This document shows positions 23,338 to 34,495 of a stretch of DNA of 64,000 bases, piece after piece. The notes under the pieces were generated by a model. It did not search any database. It was not told the origin of the DNA and saw nothing but the letters and a program-made list of their open reading frames with translations. Position numbers and translations under genes: made by a program. This DNA comes from Heloderma charlesbogerti (lineage: Eukaryota; Chordata; Lepidosauria; Squamata; Helodermatidae): assembly GCA_026122225.1 (NCBI GenBank), contig JANEZZ010000297.1, forward strand, positions 806,001-870,000, read 5' to 3'. The number at the start of each line of letters is the position of its first letter. Within the stretch, counting starts at the first letter, position 1.

Positions 23338-23575
23338 TCTCCATTTATTTATGTTTATTTATTTGTTATTTATATCCAGCCTTAACTTCAAGAAGCCCAA
23401 AGTGGCATACATGGTCCTCCTCCTATCCATTTTATCCTCACAACAACCCTATTAGGCTGAGAGTCAGTGACTGGCCCAAAGTCACCCAGTGAGCTTCATG
23501 ACTGAATGGGGACTAGAACCCATGTCTCCCCTAGTCCAACACTCTATCCACTACACAACACTGCCCATCAACAAT
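23338..23575 (-). mobile_element. tRNA-derived SINE with L2-like tail
   Basis: The plus strand begins with TTTATTT units and runs to CTATCCACTACACAACACTG. Minus-strand text includes the B-box-like GGTTCTAGTCCCC and CACTGGGTGACTTTGGGCCA. Same family as 28035-28178, 36895-37030 and 52134-52373. Confidence 0.8.
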
Positions 23576-24335
23576 TACGACCTGGACAGCAGTTTGAGAA
23601 GGCACATGGGACTTCCCCACTATAGTGAGATGCACTGAATTTATTTTACTCTTAGTGCCTCAGGAAGCCTTGTAGCATAGATATGTCAGGGACCTGCAGG
23701 GCTCTGTTGGCCCCAGGTTCCCCATCCCAGACTACTTAAGCAATCCCAGTGGCTTAGAACCAAGGAAGGCCTTCTGATTCATGAACATTCCCCAAAGAAG
23801 TGGCCTTTCCCCCTCACTTTAGGAGAGGTAAATATCCACGTTCCAATTCCTTGTCCCTGTCTCTCTCCCTGTCATGCTTTTCTAACTTGTAACCTTCTCT
23901 ACAAGTGCCACTCTGAGCCCTGAGTCATGGACTCTCAAGTTTCCCTGTAGTGCTCAGGCTTCCTGGGTAACCATTTATTTCTCTGGTAACCGCCCCCCCC
24001 CCATGTCCATATTTTCTGTTAAGGGACTAATTTCCTCTGTGTTTGTATGCTACTCCATTTTTCCAAGTCTTTCCTCCTGCTTTCCTCCCTCTCTCCCATG
24101 GGTTTAAAAAGTAACTGCTGGTACAAGTTAAGCTTTGTTTGTATGGCCCTCATACTGATTGTGCACCAAATTTGCTTACTTAGTTATTTTTAATTTAATT
24201 TAATTTAATTTATTAGAAATTATTTTTCAGCCAACTTTCAGGGTATATTCCTTAACCTCTCTATATTTTTAATAACATATTGCTAATATCCCTCTGTGAT
24301 AAGTGTAAAGGGCAACCTTCCCATTATGGCATGTG
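23576..24335. other. No recognised feature
   Basis: Unique-looking; a C-run at about 23991-24002 and AATTT repeats near 24190 only. Confidence 0.4.
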
Positions 24336-24337
24336 AC

Positions 24338-24395
24338 TCTTCGAAGAGAGCTTCGGCTATTGGGCGGTATAGAAATAAATAAATAAATAAATATC
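24338..24395 (+). mobile_element. L2 LINE 3' end
   Basis: CTATTGGGCGGTATAGAAAT followed by AAATAAAT units is the terminal signature of an L2-type LINE. Confidence 0.7.
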
Positions 24396-24404
24396 TAAGC
24401 CAGG

Positions 24405-24545
24405 ATTCCATAGCCTGCCCCCCCCCCCAGACGTTCTGGACTTACAAATCCCATCAGCTCCAGCCAGCATGGTTGATGGGCAGAGGTGATGGGAGTTGTA
24501 GTCCAAGACTTCTGGAGGCCGCCAGGTTAGGGAAGGCTGCTCTAA
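24405..24545. mobile_element. Foldback MITE 'GGACTACAA..CC', copy 2
   Basis: AGACGTTCTGGACTTACAAATC faces GGAGTTGTAGTCCAAGACTTCTGGAGG. It ends GGGAAGGCTGCTC, matching the end of the copy at 26035. Confidence 0.8.
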
Positions 24546-24549
24546 GGCC

Positions 24550-25885
24550 AAGACCTGAAAAGTACATGTCAATCAAGTGCATGTGTATACATGTGTGAGA
24601 TATGAGGTTACATGTTAACAACCTGCCCTCTGCTCCTGATGCTGGATGATCATGTTCTCATTGGCCAAGATTCCCAAAAAGGACATAGTGCATCTCTTCT
24701 GGTGTACACATACACACACAGACACATGCACACACAGAGCTAGTCTGTCATAATGATGAGCACTTTGCTAAAAGAGTTCTAACAACAATGCCCACTTCTA
24801 AATATCAATTACTCCTCACTTTATGCTTAATTTGTAGTGAAGGTCAAAAGGAGTTTTGTGTCTGGACATGCCTGCAGGATCTGGCTAGTGTATTTCGAAA
24901 TGCAACATGCTTTATCACTTGGTTATACAGACAACAAATGATCTGACACTTTTCTGGAACTAAAGCACCTTCTGACATTAATATTAATTCCTCCTGTGTT
25001 ACCTCCAGGACATGTTCAGACAGGCTAACGAACCTGCAAGTACAAAGAGCCATGAGTTGGTGCTGGAGAGATTGAGGTGGAGGGGGTGGGGGGAGAGAGA
25101 TGCTCCCACCCTGAGGGGGCAGCTTGCAATGCAAGTATGATGTTTACCATGCACGCTCCAGTGCTGCATAGTGTTGTGTTCCAGCTGCTATTGCTTGCTG
25201 ACTGAAAGCACTCTGGTAAAAATAGCTTCTGCCTCTTGGGAAATCAGGATGTCTTCCCACTTATTGCAGACCCAACTAGCCTGGGGCATACTGAAACGTC
25301 CCTCTCGTCTCCTCTACCCCTCCCCAGCCTACACAAACATATTCCTCCCGTTCTGAAAGATTTCCCTTCTGCTTTAAATGCACAGGCAGATTTAGATATG
25401 GTGGGGATACCTCCCTTTCTAGCCTTTCAGGGGCCTTCATTACACACACATGACTCACAAGCCTGAATCCTCAGGTATCTGCCAAAGCCCATGCCCCAAC
25501 AAGCTCCCCCTCTGCTGGTCCATCTCACTATCTGTACACCTTCTCCCTCTTAGAGTGGGTGGGTGGTGAGCAGCTGTGGTCATGATGACCCAGGCTACTA
25601 ACGGAGACTTGGACACTGACTCAGAACTCAGCACCACACCACCTCCAGAAGCATCAGATCTGGGCCCAGACAATGAGCCCAAGACCAGAGAGATTTTTGG
25701 AGTCCGAGACCCCTGACCTTGGAGCTCCCAAGTTCAATCCCACTCTCCAAGGACTGCAGCCCCTGAGGTGGGCCACGCCAAGGAACCAGCATCCTTATCC
25801 CCAAAGCCCTTGCATGCCAAATCGGCAACACAGGTGGTATGAAGCAGCAAGATGCAATGAAGAGATGACAACGTTCCAGGCTCCT
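24550..25885. other. No recognised feature
   Basis: CA-rich stretch near 24710-24740; otherwise unique-looking with only short frames. Confidence 0.4.
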
Positions 25886-25889
25886 GGCC

Positions 25890-26035
25890 AGCCTTCCCCA
25901 ACCTGGTGCCCTCCAGATGTTTTGGACCGTAACTCCCAGCACTCCTGATCCTTGACTGTGTCGCCTGGGGCTGATGGGAACTGAAATCCAAAACATATGC
26001 AGGGTATCAGACTGAGGAAGGCTGCTCCAGGCCAT
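25890..26035. mobile_element. Foldback MITE 'GGACTACAA..CC', copy 3
   Basis: GCCTTCCCCAACCTGGTGCC and CCAGATGTTTTGGACC on the left face GAACTGAAATCCAAAACATATG and GAGGAAGGCTGC on the right. Arms of about 60 bases. Confidence 0.85.
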
Positions 26036-26039
26036 AGAC

Positions 26040-26490
26040 GAAGCCTGGGAGCTGAAGCCCTACATAAGAGCTCATTCAACAACCAGCCCTTGCCAGAACA
26101 AGTTGTCTCTTCCCTGGGTCCTGCACAGAATTCGGAAGGACCTTTTACCACTCTTGCCTTCTAACCAGTGGCATCAGTGGAGCTGCTAGGACAGGACCTT
26201 GGGGCCAAAGTCCAGGGCCCCACAACTCAGGGCTCCCTCAGAGGAGCACCCAGAGAGAAGCAGGTGATGAGGGCATCAGGCCAGCAGAAGCAAACTTGTT
26301 TTTATTCCTGCAGTCATGGTGGTGCTATGATTGAAGTGAGCTTAGGATGTTCGGAGGGTTGGGTGTTTTTTTTTTCCAGATCAGGAGTGATAAATTGTTT
26401 TGTTGTTGTTCTAACGTATTAGCAATGTAGAAGCAGTTTCAAAGCAAGAAATAGCAGTTGTGGAGGGGTAAGAGAAATGTTAGTTGTGTG
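26040..26490. other. No recognised feature
   Basis: Unique-looking apart from a T-run at 26367-26377. Confidence 0.4.
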
Positions 26491-26499
26491 CTTCCCAGC

Positions 26500-26775
26500 T
26501 GAGCAGGGCCGACTTTACCATTAGGCAGAATGAGGTGGTCGCCTCAGGCGGCAGATGCTGGGAGGTGGCATCAAGGTGTTGGAGGAGAGAGCCGAGTGCC
26601 AAGTGGCCTGCTCTGTATCCCCTCAGCTAACCTGCTCCTTGAGGTGCAGTGGAGGATGCTGTTGCATTCCCAGTGTTGAAGAAACAGTCCAGGCAGCTTT
26701 TGCACATGGAACAGGAGGGCACCATTTTGTTCTTTGCCTCAGGCAGCAAAATGTCTTGGGCAAGCCCTGCAACAC
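26500..26775. repeat. Dispersed repeat 'ATTAGGCAGA', copy 1
   Basis: Shares AC(T/C)ATTAGGCAGAATGAGG, CCTCAGGCGGCA, TGCTGGAGGATGCT-like text and CAGGCAGCAAAATGTCTT with 40485-40755. Family unknown. Confidence 0.6.
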
Positions 26776-27150
26776 ACATGGGCATCTAAAAAGGGACCCC
26801 ATAAGACCATTATATTATATCCAGGATCTAAAATTGCCTAGCTGCACACCACTGAGTGGCTTTCAGTGTGTATGCACTCCTCACCCGTCAAGTCCCCTGC
26901 TCTGGCTTAGCTGCTCCAAAACCTTTCCTAACCTGCTTCCTCTAGAAGAACTCACATGGGCGTAACCTCACCAGCACTAGACAGCTCACACCACTTCCTT
27001 GCTCTCCTCTACACCTGACCAAAGGTCTGAAAGCACACAGTCCAATTCAGTAGCTTTGTAAATGCAGAGTTGTTTCTTTTAAAAAGCCTCTGTTGACACA
27101 AATGGAGACTTTTTTTCTATTTTTACAGGGGGGTATTTCGAGAAGCAAAT

Positions 27151-27815
27151 AACAGAATCATAGAATAGTGGGGCTGGAAGGGGCCTCTAAGACCATCAAG
27201 TCCAAGCCATTGCTCACTGCAGGAATCCAAGTCAGAGCATCCCTGATAGATGGCTGTTCAGCCTCGTCTTGAACGTCTCCAGTATGGGAGAGCCCACCAC
27301 CTCCCTAGGTCATAGGTTCCATTGTCATATTGCTCTGACAGCCAGGAGGTTTTTCCTGATGTTCAGCTGGAATCTGGCTTTCTGTAGCTTGAGCCCATTA
27401 TTCTGTGTCCTGCACTCCGGGATGATCGAGAAGAGATCCTGGTCTTCCCCTCTGTGACAAGTGACAACCTTTAAAGTACTTGAAGGGTGCAATCAAATCT
27501 CCCCTCAGTCTTCTCTTCTCAAGGCTCAACATGCCCAGTTCTTTCAGTCTCTCCTCACAGGGCTTTGTTTCCAGTCCCCTGATCATCTTCGTTGCCCTCC
27601 TCTGAACCCTCTCCAGTTTGTCTGCATCCTTCTTAAAGTGTGGTGCCCAGAACTGGACATAGTACTCAAGATGAGGCCTAACCAGTGCTGAGTAGAGGGA
27701 AACTAGTACATTTCTGCGATTTGGAAGCTATGTTTCTATTAATGCAGCCCAAAATAGCCTTTGCCTTTTTTGCAGCCACATCACATTGTTGGCTCATATT
27801 CAGCTTATCTGCAAA
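27151..27815 (-). pseudogene. CR1 LINE 3' fragment
   Basis: Starts on the plus strand with ACAGAATCATAGAATAGTGG, the reversed CR1 3' terminal repeats. The minus strand encodes the ORF2 C-terminus ([20 protein letters not shown] and related words at 27398-27586). 5'-truncated, with stops. Confidence 0.9.
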
Positions 27816-28034
27816 CAGATAAGAAATAAATAAGCATATAAAATAAAGGGAGGACATTAGCACAGCATCAGTGCAGCACCAGTTAAATGGTGCATGCTGA
27901 GATACTTAGCCACAGTGCTGGCTCTGGATTGGGGAAGACCTAATTCATGAAATGCAGGGCTAGTCACAGGGAATGTGCACTGATGTCTTGAGGACTTCCA
28001 TTTGCTCATCTTTGGTACTGGCCAGAAGTGGTAT

Positions 28035-28178
28035 TAAGAACTGTACATGGACTGTGGAGGACTGGGTTTGAATCCCTGCTCACCCATGACATTCACTGGG
28101 TGACCTTGGGCCATTTGCTCTCTGTTGCTCAACTTTCCCTATTACACAGGTTCATTGTGGGAATAAAATGGGGAGGAT
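28035..28178 (+). mobile_element. tRNA-derived SINE with L2-like tail (partial)
   Basis: GGGTTTGAATCCCTGCTC (B box region), CACTGGGTGACCTTGGGCCA and CAGGTTCATTGTGGGAATAA match the SINE family at 23338 and 52134. The tail is cut by the next element at 28179. Confidence 0.75.
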
Positions 28179-28603
28179 TAGGGATGGGTGAACTCACCGA
28201 ACCTCACCCCAAGCATTGCTCGCTGGACCCCTGGCCACCCACTCCCTCACTGATCTGCCATTTTTCACAAAAATGGTGGCTCACCCTTTTTTGTAAATAA
28301 TCATTTACACAAATGGCAGCCATAAAGGGGCCATTTATGCAACATTACAGGCGTAAATGGTCACCATTTGCATAAATTCTTATTTACAAAAGAGGCTAAG
28401 CCACCATTTTTATGCAAAATGGCAGCTTGGTGAGGGAGTGGGTGGTCGTGCGCTTGCCCACCTTTTATAAAGCTTCAGAGATGCCTCACACGAAATCCGG
28501 AGGACCCGCAGGTAAGGGAGACCACTCCATTGTGGACTCTGCAGGTCAGACTCATGGGAATCTGCCCCCTTGGAGTCTGCAGCAGAGTTCCCCAGCGTCC
28601 CTA
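28179..28603. mobile_element. Hairpin-rich TAGGGATG element (related subfamily)
   Basis: Starts TAGGGATGGG and ends CGTCCCTA. The interior alternates inverted words such as CAAAAATGGTGGCT / AGCCACCATTTTTATG and AAATGGCAGCC / GGTCACCATTTGC, spaced by TTTGTAAATAATCATTTAC, the same hairpin-of-hairpins plan as the main family but AT-richer. A donor-like GCAGGTAAGG is at 28509-28518. Flanks GGGAGGAT and CACCAGCT do not match. Confidence 0.6.
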
Positions 28604-28910
28604 CACCAGCTGTTTGAAGAATGAGTGGGATACACATGGGGCACTGCCCTGATCATAGTTGATGCCCATAGGTTCAATTCACAAAAGTGGTATACTTTAT
28701 TTATGGGGATATACTTTAGGGAAAAATAGTTCTTCTCCAACATAAATTGTAATCTGTGCTTGGAAACAATTGCCCTTTCCAGCTCACACCTACATGGCTG
28801 CAGCTATAATGATGGCAGGAAGTGGTGGGGTGTGGTGGGGACTTCCTTCCTCATGATTCTCCAGGCAGCGGTCAACAATTCTTTTCTTTAGTCCATCCCA
28901 GGCCTGAATG

Positions 28911-29396
28911 TAGGGATGGGAGAATCTGTTGGTTTCACATTCACCCACATTCACATTCTTTAAAGCTTAAGTTCTTTCTCTCCCAAATATGAAGAACTTT
29001 GTAAACGTTGATGAATTCATATAAAAATGAACTGAAACCAAATTCTCGCCAGCACAATTCAACAGATACACCTGTTCCCAGCATGGAGAGGACCAAGATC
29101 TACCTGCCTGCCATATAGCTGTTAAAGATGAGGAGCCTGTCAGAAAAAAGAGGTGGCAGCTCTAATTAATCCCAACAAACATGGTTGAATATTCAGGGAT
29201 TCAAACCCAGACTCTTAAGAATGAAGCACTCAAAGCTCTGGGCCTGGATGGAGAAATCTGTCAGTTTTGGTTTACCCCACTTCTGATTTGTTTAAAAAAA
29301 GTCTCAAGGTCTTTTTGTCACAAATATGGAGAACTTCGTGAATGTTGGTAAACTGTCCTCAAAACCAAACTGAAACAAAATTCTCATCCAGCCCTA
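28911..29396. mobile_element. AT-rich hAT-like MITE
   Basis: TAGGGATG left end, CAGCCCTA right end, target duplications CCTGAATG and CCCGAATG (7 of 8). TGAAACCAAATTCTCGCCAGC near 29033 resembles CTGAAACAAAATTCTCATCCAGC at 29370, and TGGATGGAGAAATCTGTCAG at 29246 resembles the left end. It may therefore be two related MITEs joined or nested. Confidence 0.75.
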
Positions 29397-29494
29397 CCCG
29401 AATGGTCTTCTTACCTTTTGAGGAGGGAGAATTCACATTTCCACCACCCTCTGTTCGAAAGCCATTGCTATCAACTCCTTCATCTATTGGGGCA

Positions 29495-29895
29495 GCCTGT
29501 CCAAGCAGGTGAATTAGGTGGTGGCCTAGGGCATCAAGTTAACTGGGGCACCAAATTCGAAGGAAAAAATACATAGACCTTCAGAGGAAATACGACCAAG
29601 GTTTTGGAGGGGAAGGGAGTGAGGTGACATGGAGTATCCTTCTGCTCCACTGCTGCTCCCAGATGGAGGCAGGGAGAGAGAGGAGAGAGCAGCCACTCCT
29701 TTTACCCTCAAAGGGCTGAGCCTAGGGACTGGCAGTGCCTTATTGGCTATGTCACCCTGAGGATGCGACCCGGACCCAGGGACCTCCCTTGGGTGCTGTG
29801 GGTGGGACTTATGTTCCTTCGCAGAGTGGACGGCTGAAGTCATCTCCTTTGTTGTTTTTATCAGACCCTCTGTGCTGATACAGTGCTTAATTTTT
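29495..29895. repeat. Dispersed repeat 'GAGCCTAGGGA', copy 1
   Basis: Shares GGGCTGAGCCTAGGGACTGG, ATGTCACCCTGAGGATG, CAGGGACCTCCCTTGGG and ATCTCCTTTGTTGTTTTTATC with 42640-43175. Family unknown and no coding potential recognised. Confidence 0.7.
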
Positions 29896-30672
29896 TTTTT
29901 AAATGCGGGGCACGTTGTAGAAATGATATTTTCTCTGCTTCCGAAGATGTGTGTGTGGAGGCTGCCTCTTCATTAAATGGAAAGTAGGGGTAAAATGTTT
30001 CCCAGTTTACCAAAAAACTCAGCCTAGATTTGGGGGTGGTTCACTTAGGGCGCCAGTTGCTGGCAGCTGGTGTAGGGCCACCCCTGCTTTCTATACATAG
30101 CCTGGTAGTTCTTAATAACTTTTTTCAAGTAGAAGGAGCAAGAATTTGGAGAACCTGGAAGATAAAGTGGTCATGGCAAGAAAGGGGAAGCTATGTTGTG
30201 TAATACAGATATAGATCAAGCAACCCACAACATCCTATGCAGTTTTCCACGCTGGAGGTTTTATGTAAGTACCCTCACCAGGGGCTGGAATAACTTCTAA
30301 AAGCAGGTGTTTATTCAGAAAGTGCAGCTATGCTCTCCTGTCTTTTTGCATTAAGTCACATGTGATGCAGCATGTTACGTTAAAGTGCATTAAGTTGGTG
30401 GAAAACATGAACAATCCATGAAAAGTGGAGTAACATGATGTGACAGACAACATTTAGAACGAGGAAAAATATTCACTTGTTTGGCTCAGATACTTGCTAT
30501 TGCTTTGAATCAGGGCAAATTGTCCAAAACAAAGCTGACAGAAGGAGGTGAATGGTTAAGTTTACTTGGTTTATGTTACAAGCAACAGTACCTGATGTTA
30601 ATTTGGGACACAATCTTGGTGCGAACCCACCAGCCTTCCTCCAGAGAGGCTTCTTAGTATTGTTTCTTTAAA
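29896..30672. other. No recognised feature
   Basis: Unique-looking sequence between the dispersed repeat and the GAA microsatellite. Confidence 0.4.
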
Positions 30673-30725
30673 AGAAGAAGAAGAAGAAGAAGAAGAAGAA
30701 GAAGAAGAAGAAGAAGAAGAAGAAA
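30673..30725. repeat. (GAA)n microsatellite
   Basis: About 17 uninterrupted AAG units, 50 bases upstream of the BovB insertion. Confidence 0.97.
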
Positions 30726-30776
30726 TTAACCCATTCTAGTACTGATCTCTATTAGTAAATACCTAGGGTGGTTCTT

Positions 30777-33700
30777 CCCTTTCATGGATCACTGCCTTGT
30801 TGTGGCGAAGGGGCTTGCGTAACTCAATGAAGCCATAAGCTATGCCGTGCAGGGCCACCCAAAATGGACAGGTCATGGCGGAGAGTTCTGACAAAATGTG
30901 GTCCACTGGAGAAGGAAATGGCAACCCACTCCGGTATTCTTGCCAAGAAAACCCCATGAAACGTATCACAAGGCTAAAAGATATGACGCCGGAGGATGAG
31001 CCCCTCAGGTCAGAAGGTGTCCAATATACTACTGAGGAAGAGCAGAGGGAATTTCCAAGTAGTGCCAGAAAGAGTGAAGCGGCTGGGCCAAAGCCGAAAG
31101 GACACTCAGCTGTGGATGTGCCTGGTGGTGAAAAGAAAGCCCGATGCTGTAAAGAACAATATAGTTTAGGAATCTGGAATGTAAGATCAATGAATCAAGG
31201 TAAGCTAGGGGTGGTCCAACATGAGATGGCAAGATTGAATATTGACATCTTGGGAGTCAGTGAACTAAAATTGACAAGCATGGGCGAATTTAATTCAGGT
31301 GACCATTATATCTACTACTGTGGGCAAGAATCCCTTAGAAGAAATGGAGTAGCACTCATAGTCAAAAAAAGGGTGGTAAAAGCAGTACTGGGGTACAATC
31401 TCAAAAATGATAGAATGATCTCAGTACGAATCCAAGGCAAACCATTCAACATCACAGTAATTCAAGTCTATGCCCCAACCACTAAGGCTGAAGAGGCTGA
31501 GGTTGATTGGTTCGATGAAGACCTAGAACACCTTCTAGAACTAACACCCAAAAAAGATGTCCTCTTCATCATAGAGGATTGGAATGCTAAAGGAGGAAGT
31601 CAAGAAATCACCAGGATCACAGGCAAGCATGGCCTTGGCTACAAAATGAAGGGCAAGGGCTAATAGAGTTTTGCCAAGAGAACACGCTGATCATAGCAAA
31701 CACTCTTTTCCAACAGCACAAGAGGTGACTCTACACATGGACATCACCAGATGGTCAATATTGAAATCCGATTGATGTACTTTGCAGCCAAAGATGGAGA
31801 AGCTCCATACAGTCAGTAAAAACAAGACCTGGAGCTGACTGTGGCTCAGATCATGAGCTTCTTATTGCAAAATTTCAGCTTAAATTGAAGAACATAAGGA
31901 AAACCACTAAACCATTCAGTTATGACCTAAATCATATCCCTTATGAATATGCAGTTGAGGTGAGGAATAGATTTAACTAGGGATTAGACTTGATAGACAG
32001 AGTGCCTGAGGAACTATGGACGGAGGTTCATAACACTGTTCAGGAGGCAGCAACTACATCTATCCCAAAGACAAAGAAATGCAAGAAAGCCAAGTGGCTG
32101 TCTGATGAGACTTTACAAGTAGCTGAGGAAAGGAGAGAAGCAAAAAGCAAGGGAGAAAGGGGAAGATATATCCAACTGAATGCAGAGTTCCAGAGAATAG
32201 CAAGGAGAGACAAGGCGGCCTTCTTAAATGAACAATGCAAAGAAATCGAGGAAAACAATCGAATAGGAAAGACTAGAGATCTTTTCAAGAAAATCGGAGA
32301 TCTCAAGGGAAAGTTTTATGCAAAGACAGGCATGATAAAGGACAAAGAAGGCAGGGACCTAACAGAAGCAGATGAGATTAAGAAGAGGTGGAAAAATACA
32401 CAGAAGAACTATACAGGAAAGATCTTAATGTCCCTCATAGCCATGATAGTATGGTCACTGAACTTGAGCCAGACATCCTCGAGAGTGAAGTCAAGTGGGC
32501 CTCAGGAAGCATTACTAACAACAAGGCTAGCGGAGATGACAGTATTCTAGCTGAGCTATTTAAAATCCTAAAGGATGATGCTGTTAAAGTGCTGCACTCA
32601 ATATGCCAACAAATTTGGAACACTCAACAGTGGCCACAAGACTGGAAAAGGTCAGTTTACATTCCAATTCCAAAGAAGGGCAACGCCAAAGAGTGTTCAA
32701 ACTACCGTACAGTTGCGCTCATTTCACATGCCAGCAAGGTTATGCTCAAAATCCTACAAGCTAGGCTTCAGCAGTATGTGAACCGAGAACTACCGGAAGT
32801 ACAAGCTGGGTTTCGAAGAGGCAGAGGAACTAGAGATCAAATCGCCAACATTCGCTGGATCATGGAGAAAGCAAGAGAATTCCAGAAAAACGTCTATTTC
32901 TGCTTCATTGACTACGCTAAAGCCTTTGATTGTGTGGATCACAACAAACTGTGGCAAATTCTGAAAGAGATGGGAGTACCAGACCACCTTACCTGTCTCC
33001 TGAGAAACCTGTACGAGGGTCAAGAAGCAACAGTAAGAACCAGACATGGAACAACCGAGTGGTTCAAAATTGGGAAAGGAGTACGACAAGGCTGTATATT
33101 GTCGCCCTGCTTATTTAATTTATATGCAGAGTACATCATGAGAAATGCCGGGTTGGATGAATCACAGGTCGGAATTAAGATTGCTGGGAGAATTATCAAC
33201 AACCTCCGATATGCAGACGATACCACCCTAATGGCAGAAAGCGAAGAGGATCTCAAGAGCCTCTTGTTGAGGGTGAAAGAGGAGAGTGCAAAAGCTGGTT
33301 TGAAACTCAATATTAAAAAAACTAAGATCATGGCATCTGGCCCCATCACTTCCTGGCATATAGAAGGGGAAGAAATGGAAGCAGTGACAGATTTTATTTC
33401 TTGGGCTCCAAGATCACCGCAGACGGTGACTGTAGCCATGAAATTAAAAGACGCTTGCTCCTTGGGAGGAAAGCTATGGCAAACCTAGACAGCATAGTAA
33501 GAAGCAGAGACATCACCTTGCCGACAAAGGTGCGTATAATCAAAGCTATGGTTTTCCCAGTAGTAACGTATGGCTGTGAGAGCTGGACTATAAGGAAGGC
33601 TGAGCGCCGAAGAATTGATGCTTTCGATCTGTGGTGCTGGAGAAGACTCTTACGGGTCCCCTGGACTGCAAGGAGGTCAAATCAGTCCATCCTAAAGGAA

Positions 33701-33989
33701 ATCAACCCTGACTGCTCATTGGAAGGACAGATACTGAAGCTGAAGCTCAAATACTTTGGCCACCTAATGCGAAGAGAAAACTCCCTGGAAAAGACCCTGA
33801 TGCTGGGAAAGATTGAAGGCCAAAGGAGAAGGGGACGGCAGAGGATGAGATGGCTAGATAGCATCACCGATGCAATGAATATGAACTTGAGCACACTCCG
33901 GGAGAGAGTGCAGGACAGGAAGGCCTGGCGTGCTATGGTCCATGGGGTCACGAAGAGTCGGACACAACTTAACTACTGAACAACAAAAA
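30777..33989 (+). pseudogene. Full-length BovB (RTE-clade LINE), inactivated
   Basis: A 3.2 kb non-LTR retrotransposon flanked by the perfect 11-base duplication GGGTGGTTCTT (30766-30776, 33990-34000). The frame at 30842-31663 carries the N-terminus and the start of the AP-like endonuclease (GIWNVRSMNQGKL; ILGVSELK). The frame at 32388-33488 carries the reverse transcriptase, with motif A in FIDYAKAFDCVDHNKL and catalytic motif C in NLRYADDTTLM. The frame at 33401-33979 carries the C-terminus (YGCESWTIRKAERRRIDAFD). Breaks are visible: a stop at 31663, a stop near 31978, a frameshift near 32388 beside KKRWK and another near 33400. The 3' end is AGTCGGACACAACTTAACTA, without a long poly-A. Confidence 0.96.
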
Positions 33990-34495
33990 GGGTGGTTCTT
34001 AATTGGTATATTATTTAGTCCTCAGACAACATACCACACAAATGGCTAAATGGGAACAGTAATAAAATATTATTAAGTCTTCTTTTTATGTGTTCCTTTT
34101 TATAAAATCCTTAAGCTAAATTTCAGAAACTGACTTTCCTTTGAGCCATGACTTTGTGGGGTCCTTTAAAATAGTGCTGTGCTGAATATTTCAATTCTTC
34201 AATTTTGAGCATTTGGGGTGGGGGGATGAACACTCTGGCAAAAGAGGCCATGGAGGTGAGAATTTCAAATAACTTTGTTCTTGGGGAGGAGGGCAGGATT
34301 TCTGCTTACCTTTCTAAGTGTTGATGGTGGCTGAGGAATCTTCTTTCTATTTTTCTTTCACTTTTCTTCTTTTTTTTTTTTGTACTTTAAGAACAGAGCA
34401 CCCCATGCACTTTGAGGAGTCCAGGACTTTTTCTTTTTCTTTTTAGAGAGAAACTTCTTCACCCTAGCAGCTCTTTCTGAAATCCCATGAGACCA
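31714..34495 (+). repeat. Left arm of large inverted duplication
   Basis: The reverse complement of 37211-39977. It includes the BovB from AGCACAAGAGG onward, the BovB 3' junction and target duplication, and 495 bases of downstream non-BovB sequence. The shared junction shows both arms descend from one BovB insertion. By eye the roughly 490-base flank differs at only about five positions; BovB differences are more numerous and often at CpG. Confidence 0.93.
34001..34171. other. Short flank between BovB and foldback element
   Basis: Unique sequence duplicated in inverted orientation at about 37537-37703. Confidence 0.6.
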
